In this document: positions 14,986 to 23,254 of the stretch, one piece after another
Layout: every line of letters starts with the position of its first letter
Position numbering within the stretch: the stretch's first letter is position 1
Assembly: GCA_049791675.1 (NCBI GenBank)
Contig: JBARAD010000050.1
Span: 1 to 27,600, forward strand
Source: Chryseosolibacter sp049791675
GTDB lineage: Bacteria > Bacteroidota > Bacteroidia > Cytophagales > Cyclobacteriaceae
Length of the DNA: 27,600 bases
Direction: 5' to 3'
Program-made: the position numbers and the translations under genes
The notes under the pieces: generated by a model
The model's database searches: none
What the model was told of the DNA's origin: nothing
What the model saw: the letters and a program-made list of their open reading frames with translations, nothing else

Positions 14986-15597
14986 ATGAAATTCCTGATC
15001 AGGATTATGGTTGTGATCTTCGCAACCATCACCAGTGTGCCCGATATTTTTGCGCAGGATTATGCTCCTGTCTTTCCGGAGGAATACCGCGCAAGGCTCT
15101 CCTTCGAAGTGGATCCGTTTGCATTTTTATTGAAGGGCTATTCTTTCCATGTGCGATATCAGCCAACATTCAGTGAGCGGTTCCTCATTGGCGGCGGCAC
15201 ATACGCAATGGGTTTGCCCGATCAGATTGTTGATCTCAACGGATTGAATCGAGATCAGGGATGGGAAGTGCGAATTCGAAACGCATGGCTCCTGTATGGC
15301 GAGTGGTATGCGAAGGAAGGAAACAACGGGTGGTTTATTGGAGAACAAATTGGTTTCCAAAGCTTTAAGGCTTCACTCGACAGAGAAACTACCGGTTCCA
15401 CAAATTTTAATAATCTTCTCCTCATGACCTACGCAGGCTACAGTTGGCATCCCTACAAAGGATCTTTTTACATTAAACCGTGGATTGGCCTGGGCTACAC
15501 GCATACAGTTGATGGAATCAGCCGCGTCGGCGCCATGACCTATGATGTTTCGCCCTTGTATGCTTTTTTTAATGTTCATGCGGGATATACATTTTGA
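14986..15597 (+). CDS. Outer-membrane beta-barrel-like protein
   Basis: A 203-residue protein with a clear signal peptide (about residues 1-24, ending I-F-A-Q). The mature part alternates hydrophobic and polar residues in short segments, is rich in Gly, Tyr and Trp, and ends in V-H-A-G-Y-T-F, an aromatic C-terminus typical of outer-membrane barrels. The frame can be extended to a GTG at 14941, but the ATG at 14986 puts the signal peptide at the N-terminus. No named family is obvious; W-L-L-Y-G-E-W-Y and the Gly/Trp pattern of the last third suggest a small barrel of 8-10 strands. It lies between two terminator or promoter gaps and is probably monocistronic. Confidence 0.75.
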   Translation: MKFLIRIMVVIFATITSVPDIFAQDYAPVFPEEYRARLSFEVDPFAFLLKGYSFHVRYQPTFSERFLIGGGTYAMGLPDQIVDLNGLNRDQGWEVRIRNAWLLYGEWYAKEGNNGWFIGEQIGFQSFKASLDRETTGSTNFNNLLLMTYAGYSWHPYKGSFYIKPWIGLGYTHTVDGISRVGAMTYDVSPLYAFFNVHAGYTF

Positions 15598-15623
15598 CGA
15601 TTATTATTTTTGCATTTAATTTC

Positions 15624-15639
15624 GAACAGTTCGCTGTTC
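15624..15639. other. Small perfect hairpin with TTCG loop
   Basis: GAACAG, TTCG, CTGTTC: a six-base stem with a TTCG tetraloop, 27 bases after the stop codon of the barrel gene. No T-run follows, so it is not a standard terminator. It could protect an RNA end or be a dyad bound by a regulator of the DUF4407 gene that starts 120 bases downstream. Confidence 0.3.
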
Positions 15640-15759
15640 ACAAATGAACTATCGGTCTTCTGATCATTCGAAAACAGGTAATCGGGAGCCTATTTATGGC
15701 TGGCACATATATTGAAAAGCAACTGCAATATCCAATTGACTCCTACCGTTTAATTTTAC

Positions 15760-16806
15760 ATGCAAAAACTTATTTCTTTTTTCTGGTTCTGTTCCGGCGC
15801 CGAAACAGAGATTCTAAAACGATGCCCCTCTGAAACCGCGAAGTATACGGGCATCGGAGCAACGGTTTTCTTTACCGGTGTTTTTGCTTTCCTGTCCGCT
15901 TCCTACGCGCTCTATACAGTCTTTGATAATGTTTTAACCTCCATCGCCTTTGGTATCGTCTGGGGACTCATGATCTTCAACCTCGATCGGTTTATTGTAT
16001 CCAGTATGCGGAAGGAGGGGAGGATCGGCCGCGAGTTTGCCATGGCCGCGCCACGACTGATCCTCGCCATCTTGATCTCCATCGTTATTGCCAGGCCCCT
16101 CGAGTTAAAGATCTTCGAGAAGGAGATCGCGCCGGAGCTCATTGTGATGGAACAGGAGAAATACGCTGCGCAGGAAAGTCAGCTGAAGGCGCGTTTCATA
16201 CCTTATCAGGACAGTCTGCGCGCGCAAATCAGTTTGCTGAAGAAAGAAATTGCAGATAAGTCGGTGGTGCGGGATGAGCTTCAGCGGGTTGCGCAGGAAG
16301 AAGCGGACGGTACAGGCGGCAGCCGACGACGGAATCTCGGGCCTATTTACAAGGTGAAAAAAGCCGACGCGGATAAAGCTGAAAGAGAACTGGCAGAACT
16401 TGCCAGTCAGAATCAGGAGCGTATCGCTTCGCTTGAGGCGCTGCTGTCGGGAAGCGTCACGACCATGCACACGGAACTCACGGCGCTGGAGAAGTCGCGG
16501 TTAAACGGCCCCGCGGCACGGATGGAAGCACTGGACAGAATTACACAGAATAGCCGTGCGATATTCTGGGCGCACTGGTTTATCCTGCTCCTGTTTATTG
16601 CCATTGAAACCGCCCCGGTGTTTGTGAAACTGATCTCACCGAAAGGCCCGTATGATAACCTCCTGAGGATTGCCGAGCACGGATTCATCGTGGAGGAGAC
16701 TGAATCTACCGCACGCGCCAATGCCGAGTCAAAACAACGTTCGGAAAATTTGCCGGAGCACGAACGGACGTATATCAACAACCGGCTTGATGCAGAACTG
16801 AAATGA
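15760..16806 (+). CDS. DUF4407 membrane protein
   Basis: A 348-residue inner-membrane protein. The N-terminal F-W-F-C-S-G-A-E-T-E-I-L-K-R-C-P, two close helices (about 26-48 and 57-75), N-L-D-R-F-I-V and a third helix (about 89-110) ending A-R-P-L-E-L-K-I-F-E-K-E-I match the DUF4407 family. A long charged helical region follows (about 120-235), with heptad-like spacing and a basic Gly-rich break near 186-192. A fourth helix (about 268-288) and a polar tail complete the protein. The layout implies a coiled-coil domain between the third and fourth membrane helices. The family has no established function. It converges on the cyclophilin gene with an 11-base gap. Confidence 0.88.
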   Translation: MQKLISFFWFCSGAETEILKRCPSETAKYTGIGATVFFTGVFAFLSASYALYTVFDNVLTSIAFGIVWGLMIFNLDRFIVSSMRKEGRIGREFAMAAPRLILAILISIVIARPLELKIFEKEIAPELIVMEQEKYAAQESQLKARFIPYQDSLRAQISLLKKEIADKSVVRDELQRVAQEEADGTGGSRRRNLGPIYKVKKADADKAERELAELASQNQERIASLEALLSGSVTTMHTELTALEKSRLNGPAARMEALDRITQNSRAIFWAHWFILLLFIAIETAPVFVKLISPKGPYDNLLRIAEHGFIVEETESTARANAESKQRSENLPEHERTYINNRLDAELK

Positions 16807-16817
16807 TGATCAGTTCT

Positions 16818-17261
16818 CTAGTTCTCTTCTTTGATCACCACTTTCTCCATGACATCTCCCTGGCGGATCTGCTCGATGATATCGAGGCCTTCCACCACTT
16901 TGCCAAACACGGTATGGTTCCTGTCGAGGTGGCTGGTAGTGTTGCGGGTATGGCAAATAAAGAACTGTGATCCGCCTGTGTTGCGGCCTGCGTGGGCCAT
17001 GGACAATACTCCGCGGTCGTGGTACTGGTTATCTCCATCAAGTTCGCAATCGATCGTATACCCTGGACCGCCGTTTCCAATGCCATTGGGGCAGCCGCCC
17101 TGGATCACAAAATTCGGAATAACCCTGTGGAAGGTAAGGCCGTCATAAAATCCTTTTTCAGCAAGTGTTATAAAGTTTTTAACTGTGTTCGGGGCGTCTT
17201 TCTCGAAGAAATTGATCTTCATCACGCCTTTTTTAGTATGGATTTCCGCTGTCTTCATCAT
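16818..17261 (-). CDS. Cyclophilin-type peptidyl-prolyl cis-trans isomerase
   Basis: A 147-residue single-domain cyclophilin with no signal peptide, so it should act in the cytoplasm, speeding proline isomerisation during folding. Key residues are visible: F44-H-R46-V-I-P-N-F51-V-I-Q54-G-G, then G-V-L-S-M-A-H-A-G-R-N-T-G-G-S-Q-F-F-I and N-H-T-V-F-G-K-V. R46, F51 and Q54 are the catalytic and proline-pocket positions. The segment that usually reads W-L-D-G-K-H-T-V-F-G is S-H-L-D-R-N-H-T-V-F-G here, so the tryptophan linked to cyclosporin binding is replaced, as in many bacterial members. The length is typical of the PpiB group. It converges on the DUF4407 gene. Confidence 0.95.
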   Translation of the reverse strand: MMKTAEIHTKKGVMKINFFEKDAPNTVKNFITLAEKGFYDGLTFHRVIPNFVIQGGCPNGIGNGGPGYTIDCELDGDNQYHDRGVLSMAHAGRNTGGSQFFICHTRNTTSHLDRNHTVFGKVVEGLDIIEQIRQGDVMEKVVIKEEN

Positions 17262-17397
17262 TTTTTCAATTTGGCCCGCAAGTTAACAAGATTAGGAATT
17301 TGATAAACATTTGTCCTGAAATTGGGCCTGATAATCCATGGCGGCGGTTTTAGGCGACAGGATCTTTCCTGCCCTTTTTGTATTTTTGGAAAAGATT

Positions 17398-17655
17398 ATG
17401 GCCCGATGTAGCAGTGGAAAGCGCATGTATGCAAGCCGTGAGGTGGCGGAGGACGTTCTGATCGAGGCGTGGACCCGGTTCGAGTTCAGTCCGGCGAACG
17501 GGCCTCTTTCCGTCTATCAATGTGATGATTGCGGGCAGTTTCATCTGACGTCCAGAGGGCCCATGAATGAAAGACTTTCCCAGGCTTTGGCTGACGGCAG
17601 GATACGTCGCCAGAAAGAAGCCGACCGGTGGCAGGACAAATGGAAGCGGAGGTAG
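17398..17655 (+). CDS. Small Cys/His protein with a zinc-ribbon-like motif
   Basis: An 85-residue basic protein. Residues C4, C42, C45 and H49 (C-D-D-C-G-Q-F-H-L-T) can form one zinc site, with an intervening helix (S-R-E-V-A-E-D-V-L-I-E-A-W). The C-terminal half is a highly charged helix. The pattern G-K-x-x-Y-x-S...Y-x-C-x-x-C-G-x-x-H-L-T-S is shared by many tiny bacterial and phage proteins of unknown role. The frame extends to an ATG at 17338, but the ATG at 17398 starts just before the first cysteine and fits the family pattern. A TATTTTTG element (17381-17388) lies directly upstream and, if used, would give a nearly leaderless message. It converges on the exporter gene. Confidence 0.7.
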   Translation: MARCSSGKRMYASREVAEDVLIEAWTRFEFSPANGPLSVYQCDDCGQFHLTSRGPMNERLSQALADGRIRRQKEADRWQDKWKRR

Positions 17656-17668
17656 GGGTGTATTTACA

Positions 17669-18889
17669 TCAAAGATCGAAGTCTGGTGCAGGGTCGGTGT
17701 CTGGGGCTTTTACCTGTGGCTTCCCCGCGAGCAGGATGATCAGTCCCGCGACCACGCATCCCACCATCACGCCAACCATAGGTATAGCCGTACCGTTGTG
17801 AAATATGCTCACGAGCGCGGAAACGAGTCCACCCATCCCCATACGGAAACTACCTGCCAGGGATGCTGCGCTACCGGTATGTTTCGAGAACGGGGCGAGG
17901 GCCAGTGCGTTCGCATTGGGATTGGTCACTCCCTGTCCCGCGAGGAACAGTGCAATCAGTCCGACAAGCTGATACGTTGTCAGGGTAAAAAAGGAAGTTC
18001 CTGCGATCAGGATGACGCCGATCACCGTTTGGTACAGGAGTGTTGTTCGGATGACCTGACCGCTGGTAAACCGTTTGAGCAGAAGGTGGTTAAGTTGTGT
18101 GGATCCGATAATAAAGAAGGCGATGAATGCAAAGATCCAACCGTATTCCTGTTCACTCACGTGATGGATGTTCATAAAAACATCCGCCGACCCGGCGATG
18201 TAGGCGAATGGTGCGGCAGTCGCCACGCCTCCGGCAAGCGTATACAACAGGAACTGAGGTTGCCGTATCACGTTGACGAAGTTGGTCAGGACCGGCCTGG
18301 GCAACAGTGACAGCGTTGGGTTTGATCCTTTTCCCTGGGGAAGAAAAAAATGAACGGCTGCGACGATGATCATGGTAAGGCCTGCCAGAATGATGAAGAT
18401 CGATTCCCAGCCGAAGGCGACCGTGGCATAGCCTCCCACGGCGGGTGCGATCATGGGCGAAACGGCGATGACGAGCGTGATCCATGAAAATGCCTGCGCA
18501 GTCTTTTCAATGGGAAAAATATCGCGCACAAGCGTTTGCGCCGCGACCATGCCAGCGCATCCCCCCAGCGCCTGAATGAAACGCATGACGATAAGGCTCT
18601 CAGCGGAAGCGGAGAGGGCACATCCAAGAGAGGCAATCGTGTATACGAAAAGGCCCGCGTATAGCGGATTTTTTCTTCCGAACCGGTCGAGTAAAGGGCC
18701 GTATAGTAATTGTCCTGCCGCGATACCGACAAAGTAACTCGTCAAAGACAATTGTACGACAGGAATGGTCGTTTGCAGATCTTCTGCTATCGCAGGAAAT
18801 CCCGGCAGATACATGTCAATGGAGAAGGGGCTGATCGTGGAAAGCGCCCCGAGTATGAGTATAAGCGTAAATTGTTTCTTCCCGGTCAT
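17669..18889 (-). CDS. MFS drug exporter, Bcr/CflA family
   Basis: About 406 residues with twelve hydrophobic segments. The N-terminal I-L-G-A-L-S-T-I-S-P-F-S-I-D-M-Y-L-P-G-F-P is the Bcr/CflA hallmark. The motif-A loop between helices 2 and 3 reads G-P-L-L-D-R-F-G-R-K-N-P, and the fourth helix has the family's M-R-F-I-Q-A-L-G-G-C-A-G. These antiporters export bicyclomycin, sulfonamides, amphenicols, cysteine or similar compounds with proton exchange; the substrate here is unknown. The frame extends to an ATG at 18913, adding eight residues; the ATG at 18889 matches the usual family start. It is divergent from the esterase gene across a ~125-base gap that must hold both promoters. Confidence 0.92.
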   Translation of the reverse strand: MTGKKQFTLILILGALSTISPFSIDMYLPGFPAIAEDLQTTIPVVQLSLTSYFVGIAAGQLLYGPLLDRFGRKNPLYAGLFVYTIASLGCALSASAESLIVMRFIQALGGCAGMVAAQTLVRDIFPIEKTAQAFSWITLVIAVSPMIAPAVGGYATVAFGWESIFIILAGLTMIIVAAVHFFLPQGKGSNPTLSLLPRPVLTNFVNVIRQPQFLLYTLAGGVATAAPFAYIAGSADVFMNIHHVSEQEYGWIFAFIAFFIIGSTQLNHLLLKRFTSGQVIRTTLLYQTVIGVILIAGTSFFTLTTYQLVGLIALFLAGQGVTNPNANALALAPFSKHTGSAASLAGSFRMGMGGLVSALVSIFHNGTAIPMVGVMVGCVVAGLIILLAGKPQVKAPDTDPAPDFDL

Positions 18890-18988
18890 GTGAAAAGGCG
18901 GATGAATAAACATTCGTGCCTCAGGGCCTGAGAATACCGTTTGTCCGCAAAAAGTTTCCTGTCCGCAGCAACGATTTTACCACCAACG

Positions 18989-19020
18989 TTTGCGCGCGTG
19001 AAATTAATTGATGATTTTAG
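18989..19020 (+). promoter_or_regulatory. Weak candidate promoter for the esterase gene
   Basis: TTTG at 18989-18992 lies 19 bases before TGATTTTA (19012-19019), a two-mismatch version of TAnnTTTG. Spacing is ideal but the -7 element is poor. Transcription would begin close to the ATG at 19039. Confidence 0.22.
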
Positions 19021-19038
19021 TCTATATACCTGAAACCC

Positions 19039-19902
19039 ATGAAAATCCTCATTTCTTTCTTCTCGTTCGTCATCGCAGCCCATAGCCTTTCGGCGCAGAC
19101 GGGCAGGGTTATGGATAACCTGTCCATGCCAAGCAAGATCCTGAAAGGTGACAGAAAGTATGCTGTGTACCTTCCTCCCGATTATGAGACCTCGCAGCGC
19201 AGCTATCCCGTGCTGTATTTATTGCATGGGGGTGGTGATGATCAAACGGGATGGGTACAGTTCGGCGAAGTGCTGCAGATAGCAGACAAGGCCATCCTTG
19301 AAGGTCTGGCGACTTCCATGGTCATTGTGATGCCCGATGCCAATACAGGCCAGCGCGGGTACTTCAACGACATTGTTGGCGAATGGCGTTATGAAGATTT
19401 TTTCTTTCAGGAGTTTATGCCTTTCGTTGAGAAGACCTATCGCATCAGGGCTGAAAAACGTTACCGTGCCGTAGCCGGGTTGTCCATGGGTGGGGGAGGT
19501 ACCTTTGTCTACGCGCTGAGGCATCCCGAACTTTTTTCATCGGCATGTCCGCTCAGCGCCTCTACTGGCCCATTGAGTCTTGCCGAGACGAAAGAATTCG
19601 CCAGCCGGCGGAATCTGGCGTATAGATCCGAGGCTCAGCTGGAAAGTTACTATAAAAGCGTCAGCGTGCTGGAACTGGTCAACAAGGTGCCTGATGATCA
19701 GAAAAAAGCGGTGCGCTGGTATATTGACTGCGGCGATGATGACTTCCTGTTTGAGGGCAATTCCCTGGTACATATTGCGATGAGAAAAAAAGAGATTCCC
19801 CACGAATTCCGCATCCGGGACGGAGGGCATAACTGGGTTTACTGGCGCAACGCGCTGCCTACTGTCCTTTCTTTCGTCTCGGACGCATTCCATCAGTATT
19901 GA
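19039..19902 (+). CDS. Secreted esterase (putative esterase D / PF00756-type alpha/beta hydrolase)
   Basis: A 287-residue protein with a signal peptide (about 1-20, ending S-A-Q). The core matches the esterase family that includes feruloyl and acetyl-xylan esterases: Y-P-V-L-Y-L-L-H-G-G-G-D-D (oxyanion region), the nucleophile elbow G-L-S149-M-G-G, I-D-C-G-D-D-D-F-L with the likely catalytic Asp near 235, and G-G-H264-N-W-V-Y-W-R with the catalytic His. The full triad is present, so it should be active, most likely on ester-decorated polysaccharides or acyl esters in the periplasm or outside the cell. No other polysaccharide-utilisation gene is adjacent on this strand, though the divergent exporter and the sugar operon at 20427-24630 are close. 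Confidence 0.9.
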   Translation: MKILISFFSFVIAAHSLSAQTGRVMDNLSMPSKILKGDRKYAVYLPPDYETSQRSYPVLYLLHGGGDDQTGWVQFGEVLQIADKAILEGLATSMVIVMPDANTGQRGYFNDIVGEWRYEDFFFQEFMPFVEKTYRIRAEKRYRAVAGLSMGGGGTFVYALRHPELFSSACPLSASTGPLSLAETKEFASRRNLAYRSEAQLESYYKSVSVLELVNKVPDDQKKAVRWYIDCGDDDFLFEGNSLVHIAMRKKEIPHEFRIRDGGHNWVYWRNALPTVLSFVSDAFHQY

Positions 19903-19974
19903 TTGAATCATCCGCACGATTATTCAGCCTCCGGCGGACGCGACCGTTCGCAGGTAAGATACAGGTAACGAAGC

Positions 19975-20274
19975 TCATTGCCATTCCGGAGCAGGAACAA
20001 CGTCGTAATGAAAATACGGCCTGTAAGATTGAAAGGGTTTGTCCAGTTCAAACTGCATGATGTGGGCGAGGTTTGAAACTGTAAGGAGCTTGTTTGAACT
20101 TTCATTATTGACCACGACCCCTTTGTCAGTGAGCGCGATCACGCGCAGAAAGTCCGCCGCCCACATTTGTCCAATCAACCGGTAGCGGAAGCATATATCC
20201 GGGCGGTGTTCTTTGATTTCAACCAACAAACGGCGTAACTCGATTACGCCAACGGTCTTGGCCGGATCGTTCAT
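19975..20274 (-). CDS. Small conserved hypothetical protein
   Basis: A 99-residue cytoplasmic protein. An N-terminal helix (V-I-E-L-R-R-L-L-V-E-I-K-E-H-R-P-D-I-C) is followed by a beta-rich stretch: R-Y-R-L-I-G-Q-M-W, R-V-I-A-L-T-D-K-G-V-V-V-N-N-E and a final Q-F-E-L-D-K-P-F-Q. The composition and strand-turn pattern look like a real folded domain, and it resembles, from memory, small uncharacterised proteins of Bacteroidota. It has an ATG start, no signal peptide and no operon partner close by. I cannot assign a function. A shorter frame at 19920-20105 overlaps it and is rejected. Confidence 0.65.
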   Translation of the reverse strand: MNDPAKTVGVIELRRLLVEIKEHRPDICFRYRLIGQMWAADFLRVIALTDKGVVVNNESSNKLLTVSNLAHIMQFELDKPFQSYRPYFHYDVVPAPEWQ

Positions 20275-20426
20275 CTTTAAGTTGTTACCGTCTTAAAGGA
20301 TGCATTTTAAAAAATCCGAAAAATATAAAAAAACCGTGCCTGTCGATTTATTTTTGGCCGGCTTGACAAAAAGTGAATCAGCGAGGTGCCGCACGGCAGG
20401 GGCGACACTTGTGCAGGATGAACATT

Positions 20427-21197
20427 CTATAATCTGGGAATCGTCAGACCTCCGTCAACCATGATAACCTGGCCTGTAGCGTAGATAAAGCTACCGGAGG
20501 CGAGGGCTTGCACCACTCTGCCGACATCTTCAGGATATCCCCACCTGCGCGTAACACAAAGCCCGCCTTCGATCAGTTGATCATATTTTTGCTTTACGCC
20601 ACTTGTCATGTCTGTACTGATGATGCCCGGGCGAACTTCAAACACGGGAATGTTGTATTCACCAAGCCGCACTGCAAACAATTGCGTGGCCATGCTGATG
20701 CCTGCTTTCGAGATGCAGTATTCTCCGCGGTTGACTGATGCCACAGTGGCGGATATTGATGATATATTGATGATGCACGCCGCAAACTGTGTATCGTTCT
20801 TTTTCTGTGCGATCATCCAGTTGGCAGCCTGTTGTGTGAGGAAATAGTTTCCTTTCAGATTGGTAGCAACAACTTCATCAAAGCTTTCTTCGGTTGCTTC
20901 CAGGATATCCCTTCTTTCCCTCGGAGCTATGCCTGCATTGTTCACAAGCACATTCATTCTTCCGAAGTGCGCATCGACCTGGGCTATTATCTTTTTTCTG
21001 TCAGTGGCAGCGGCGAGATCGCCCTGGCAATAAATAACATCCGCGCCCAGTTGGCGGAGGCTCTTTAGAACGTCACTGACTGCAGCCTCGGGACGCACGC
21101 CATTGATGGCAACATCGAACCCATTTTTCGCGAGTTCCTGAGCAATGCCCAATCCAATACCCCGGCTGCCGCCCGTAATCAAAGCTACTTTTCTCAT
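20427..21197 (-). CDS. SDR-family NAD(P)-dependent reductase (annotated often as 3-ketoacyl-ACP reductase)
   Basis: A 256-residue short-chain dehydrogenase. The cofactor loop T8-G-G-S-R-G-I-G15, the N-N-A-G motif near 86-89, S147 in I-S-S-I-S, Y160 in E-Y-C-I-S-K164, and the C-terminal I-M-V-D-G-G make a complete classical SDR active site. The sequence type resembles the group often labelled FabG-like 3-ketoacyl-ACP reductase that sits beside sugar-catabolism genes, so it is more likely a sugar or sugar-acid dehydrogenase than a fatty-acid enzyme. It is the last gene of the leftward operon, 11 bases after the Gfo/Idh/MocA gene. KduD, which handles ketodeoxyuronates, belongs to the same superfamily, but identity with it is not shown. 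Confidence 0.9.
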   Translation of the reverse strand: MRKVALITGGSRGIGLGIAQELAKNGFDVAINGVRPEAAVSDVLKSLRQLGADVIYCQGDLAAATDRKKIIAQVDAHFGRMNVLVNNAGIAPRERRDILEATEESFDEVVATNLKGNYFLTQQAANWMIAQKKNDTQFAACIINISSISATVASVNRGEYCISKAGISMATQLFAVRLGEYNIPVFEVRPGIISTDMTSGVKQKYDQLIEGGLCVTRRWGYPEDVGRVVQALASGSFIYATGQVIMVDGGLTIPRL

Positions 21198-21208
21198 ACG
21201 CTTATGTT

Positions 21209-22354
21209 TTAAATGGAAGGGACGTCAACCCAGCAGCGCTTGCTCCAGCTCTCGATACCCTTCTCTGCGAGTTGCACGCCTCGTGCGCCATCGCGAAGAT
21301 CCCAGGGGAAGGGTTCATCCTTCACCACGTGTTTCAGGAACAATTCCCACTGTACCTTGAAGGCGTTATCGTAGGTTTCCTGTTCGGGCACCCTTGACCA
21401 CCCTTCGAAAAAGTTAATGGGTTGTTGAATATCAGGATTCCAAACAGGCTTGGGTGTATTGCCATAGTGCTGGATATAACATTCACGCAACCCGGCCACT
21501 GCTGATCCTTTCGTGCCATCAACCTGCAGCGTGAGAAGATCATCGCGCCTGACCCGCACCGTCCACGATGAGTTGAAGTGGGCGATAATGCCGTTCTCCA
21601 GTTCAAATGTCGCGTAGGCGGCGTCATCGGCTGTACATTTATAGGGTTTTCCCTGTTCATCGATCCGTTCAGCAATATGCGTTGCGCCAAGACACGATAC
21701 CGCCTTTACTTTTCCAAATACGTTATCGAGCACATATCTCCAATGACAGAGCATGTCTACAATGATTCCGCCGTCATCTTCTTTCCGGTAGTTCCATGAG
21801 GGACGTTGTGCAGGAATGGTATCGCCTTCGAAGACCCAGTATCCAAATTCACCTCTTACGGACAGGATGCGGCCAAAGAAGCCTTGTTGAATGAGGCGTT
21901 TCAGCTTTAGAATTCCAGGCAGCCAAAGTTTATCCTGGACAACCCCGTTTTTTACGCCGGCCTTTTCGCACAGCTGGTAAAGTTCCAATGCGGTCTTTGT
22001 ATCTACAGCGATTGGTTTTTCACAATAAATATGTTTTCCGGCCTTGACAGCTTTCCGGATCGCTTCGGCTCTTCTTCCGGTAGTCTGCGCATCGAAATAG
22101 ATTGTGTTGTTCGGGTCGGCCAGGGCCTTGTCGAGGTCTGTTGAATATTTCTTTACACCGGAGATCGCTGACAGTTTTTCAAGCTTGTTGAGATCCCGGC
22201 CGATAAGGATGGGGTCGGGCATAATGGTCTCTCCAGGTCCGATCTTTACACCGCCCTGTTTAATGATCTCCACCATGGACCGTAATAAATGTTGATTGGT
22301 GCCCATCCGGCCGGTTACGCCGTTCATGATGACGCCTACAGTATGTTGCTTCAT
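21209..22354 (-). CDS. Gfo/Idh/MocA-family sugar dehydrogenase
   Basis: A 381-residue cytoplasmic oxidoreductase. The Rossmann start G7-V-I-M-N-G-V-T-G-R-M-G binds NAD(P). E112-K-P114 in I-Y-C-E-K-P-I-A is the family's conserved catalytic/cofactor motif. The C-terminal half (G-Y-W-V-F-E-G, D-D-G-G-I-I-V-D-M-L-C-H-W) supplies the beta-sheet substrate domain, with D and H in D-M-L-C-H-W at the expected active-site place. The frame reaches upstream to 22414, but the ATG at 22354 fits the family start. The family oxidises or reduces sugars, inositols and related compounds. It lies 66 bases after the isomerase gene and 11 bases before the SDR gene, in one operon. Confidence 0.93.
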   Translation of the reverse strand: MKQHTVGVIMNGVTGRMGTNQHLLRSMVEIIKQGGVKIGPGETIMPDPILIGRDLNKLEKLSAISGVKKYSTDLDKALADPNNTIYFDAQTTGRRAEAIRKAVKAGKHIYCEKPIAVDTKTALELYQLCEKAGVKNGVVQDKLWLPGILKLKRLIQQGFFGRILSVRGEFGYWVFEGDTIPAQRPSWNYRKEDDGGIIVDMLCHWRYVLDNVFGKVKAVSCLGATHIAERIDEQGKPYKCTADDAAYATFELENGIIAHFNSSWTVRVRRDDLLTLQVDGTKGSAVAGLRECYIQHYGNTPKPVWNPDIQQPINFFEGWSRVPEQETYDNAFKVQWELFLKHVVKDEPFPWDLRDGARGVQLAEKGIESWSKRCWVDVPSI

Positions 22355-22420
22355 TTCGATTTTATTATTCGTTCCTTTAATTCTAATTTCCTTGTGCATC
22401 CGCGGGCAACGCACCCGACG

Positions 22421-23254
22421 TTACACTTTCACCTGATAGGCGGAGATGATTTTTTCCAAAAATTGTGATTGATCACCGCCCCAGAATTTATTCGAGAATA
22501 TTTCCACCTCGTAAAAACCATTGTAGCCAGTTTCTTCAACCCATCCTCTGATCTTCGGGATGGGGATACATCCTTCACCCATGAGTCCGCGGTCGAACAA
22601 AAGGTCTGTCGTGGGTACATTCCAGTCGCAGATATGGAACGCTGACAGATTCCCGTGATCGCCGCACCTTTTTATCTCTTTTTCCAGGGAGGGGTCCCAC
22701 CACAGGTGGTAAACATCAACGGCCACGCCAACCCAGGGTGAATTCAGTGCTTCCGCCATATCATTTGCTTGTCCCAGTGTATTGATTGCCGACCGTGTAT
22801 CGGCATACATCGGGTGAAGGGGCTCGATCGCGAGTTTTACACCTGCATCGGCAGCATGGGGGAGGAGGGTGTGAATACTTTCCTGAATCTGTTTGCGGGA
22901 ATCTTCGAGCGATTGTCGCGGTTCGGCACCACAGACCAAGACCACCATATCGGTGCCGAGTTCCGCAGCTTCATCAATCGCTTTTTTGTTTTCATCAATG
23001 GCTGCGGCGCGTTTTATTTTTTCGATGTCCGGAAAAAAACCACCCCGGCAGAGTGACACGATCCCGAGCCCCAGATCTCTTAACATTTCACCTGTCTGCC
23101 GGATGTTGCGTCCCTGCAGGGCGTCACGCCAGACAGTAATGCCCTTCACACCGGAGGCGGAGAAATGTTTTGCGGCTTCCTCAACAGACCAGGGTTTCGT
23201 AGTGATCGTGTGGATGCACAATTGCGAGAGATCTGTTATCCTTTTTGCACTCAT
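22421..23254 (-). CDS. Sugar phosphate isomerase/epimerase-type TIM-barrel protein
   Basis: A 277-residue TIM barrel of the AP-endonuclease-2-like sugar isomerase/epimerase family. The four metal-site residues are visible: E144 in A-I-E-P-L-H-P, the Asp in V-A-V-D-V-Y-H-L-W-W, the His in F-H-I-C-D-W, and the Glu in Y-E-V-E-I-F-S. The enzyme should be a divalent-metal-dependent isomerase or epimerase of a sugar or keto-sugar. The start at 23254 is fixed by a four-base ATGA overlap with the stop codon of the upstream hydrolase gene; the frame's earlier start (23344) lies inside that gene. It is translationally coupled to the hydrolase, so the two probably act in sequence. Confidence 0.93.
   Translation of the reverse strand: MSAKRITDLSQLCIHTITTKPWSVEEAAKHFSASGVKGITVWRDALQGRNIRQTGEMLRDLGLGIVSLCRGGFFPDIEKIKRAAAIDENKKAIDEAAELGTDMVVLVCGAEPRQSLEDSRKQIQESIHTLLPHAADAGVKLAIEPLHPMYADTRSAINTLGQANDMAEALNSPWVGVAVDVYHLWWDPSLEKEIKRCGDHGNLSAFHICDWNVPTTDLLFDRGLMGEGCIPIPKIRGWVEETGYNGFYEVEIFSNKFWGGDQSQFLEKIISAYQVKV

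Noticed and set aside
17567..18310. 247-codon + strand frame opposite the exporter gene
   Set aside because: It is rich in His, Arg, Cys and Gly with no domain, and overlaps a clear Bcr/CflA transporter for almost its whole length.
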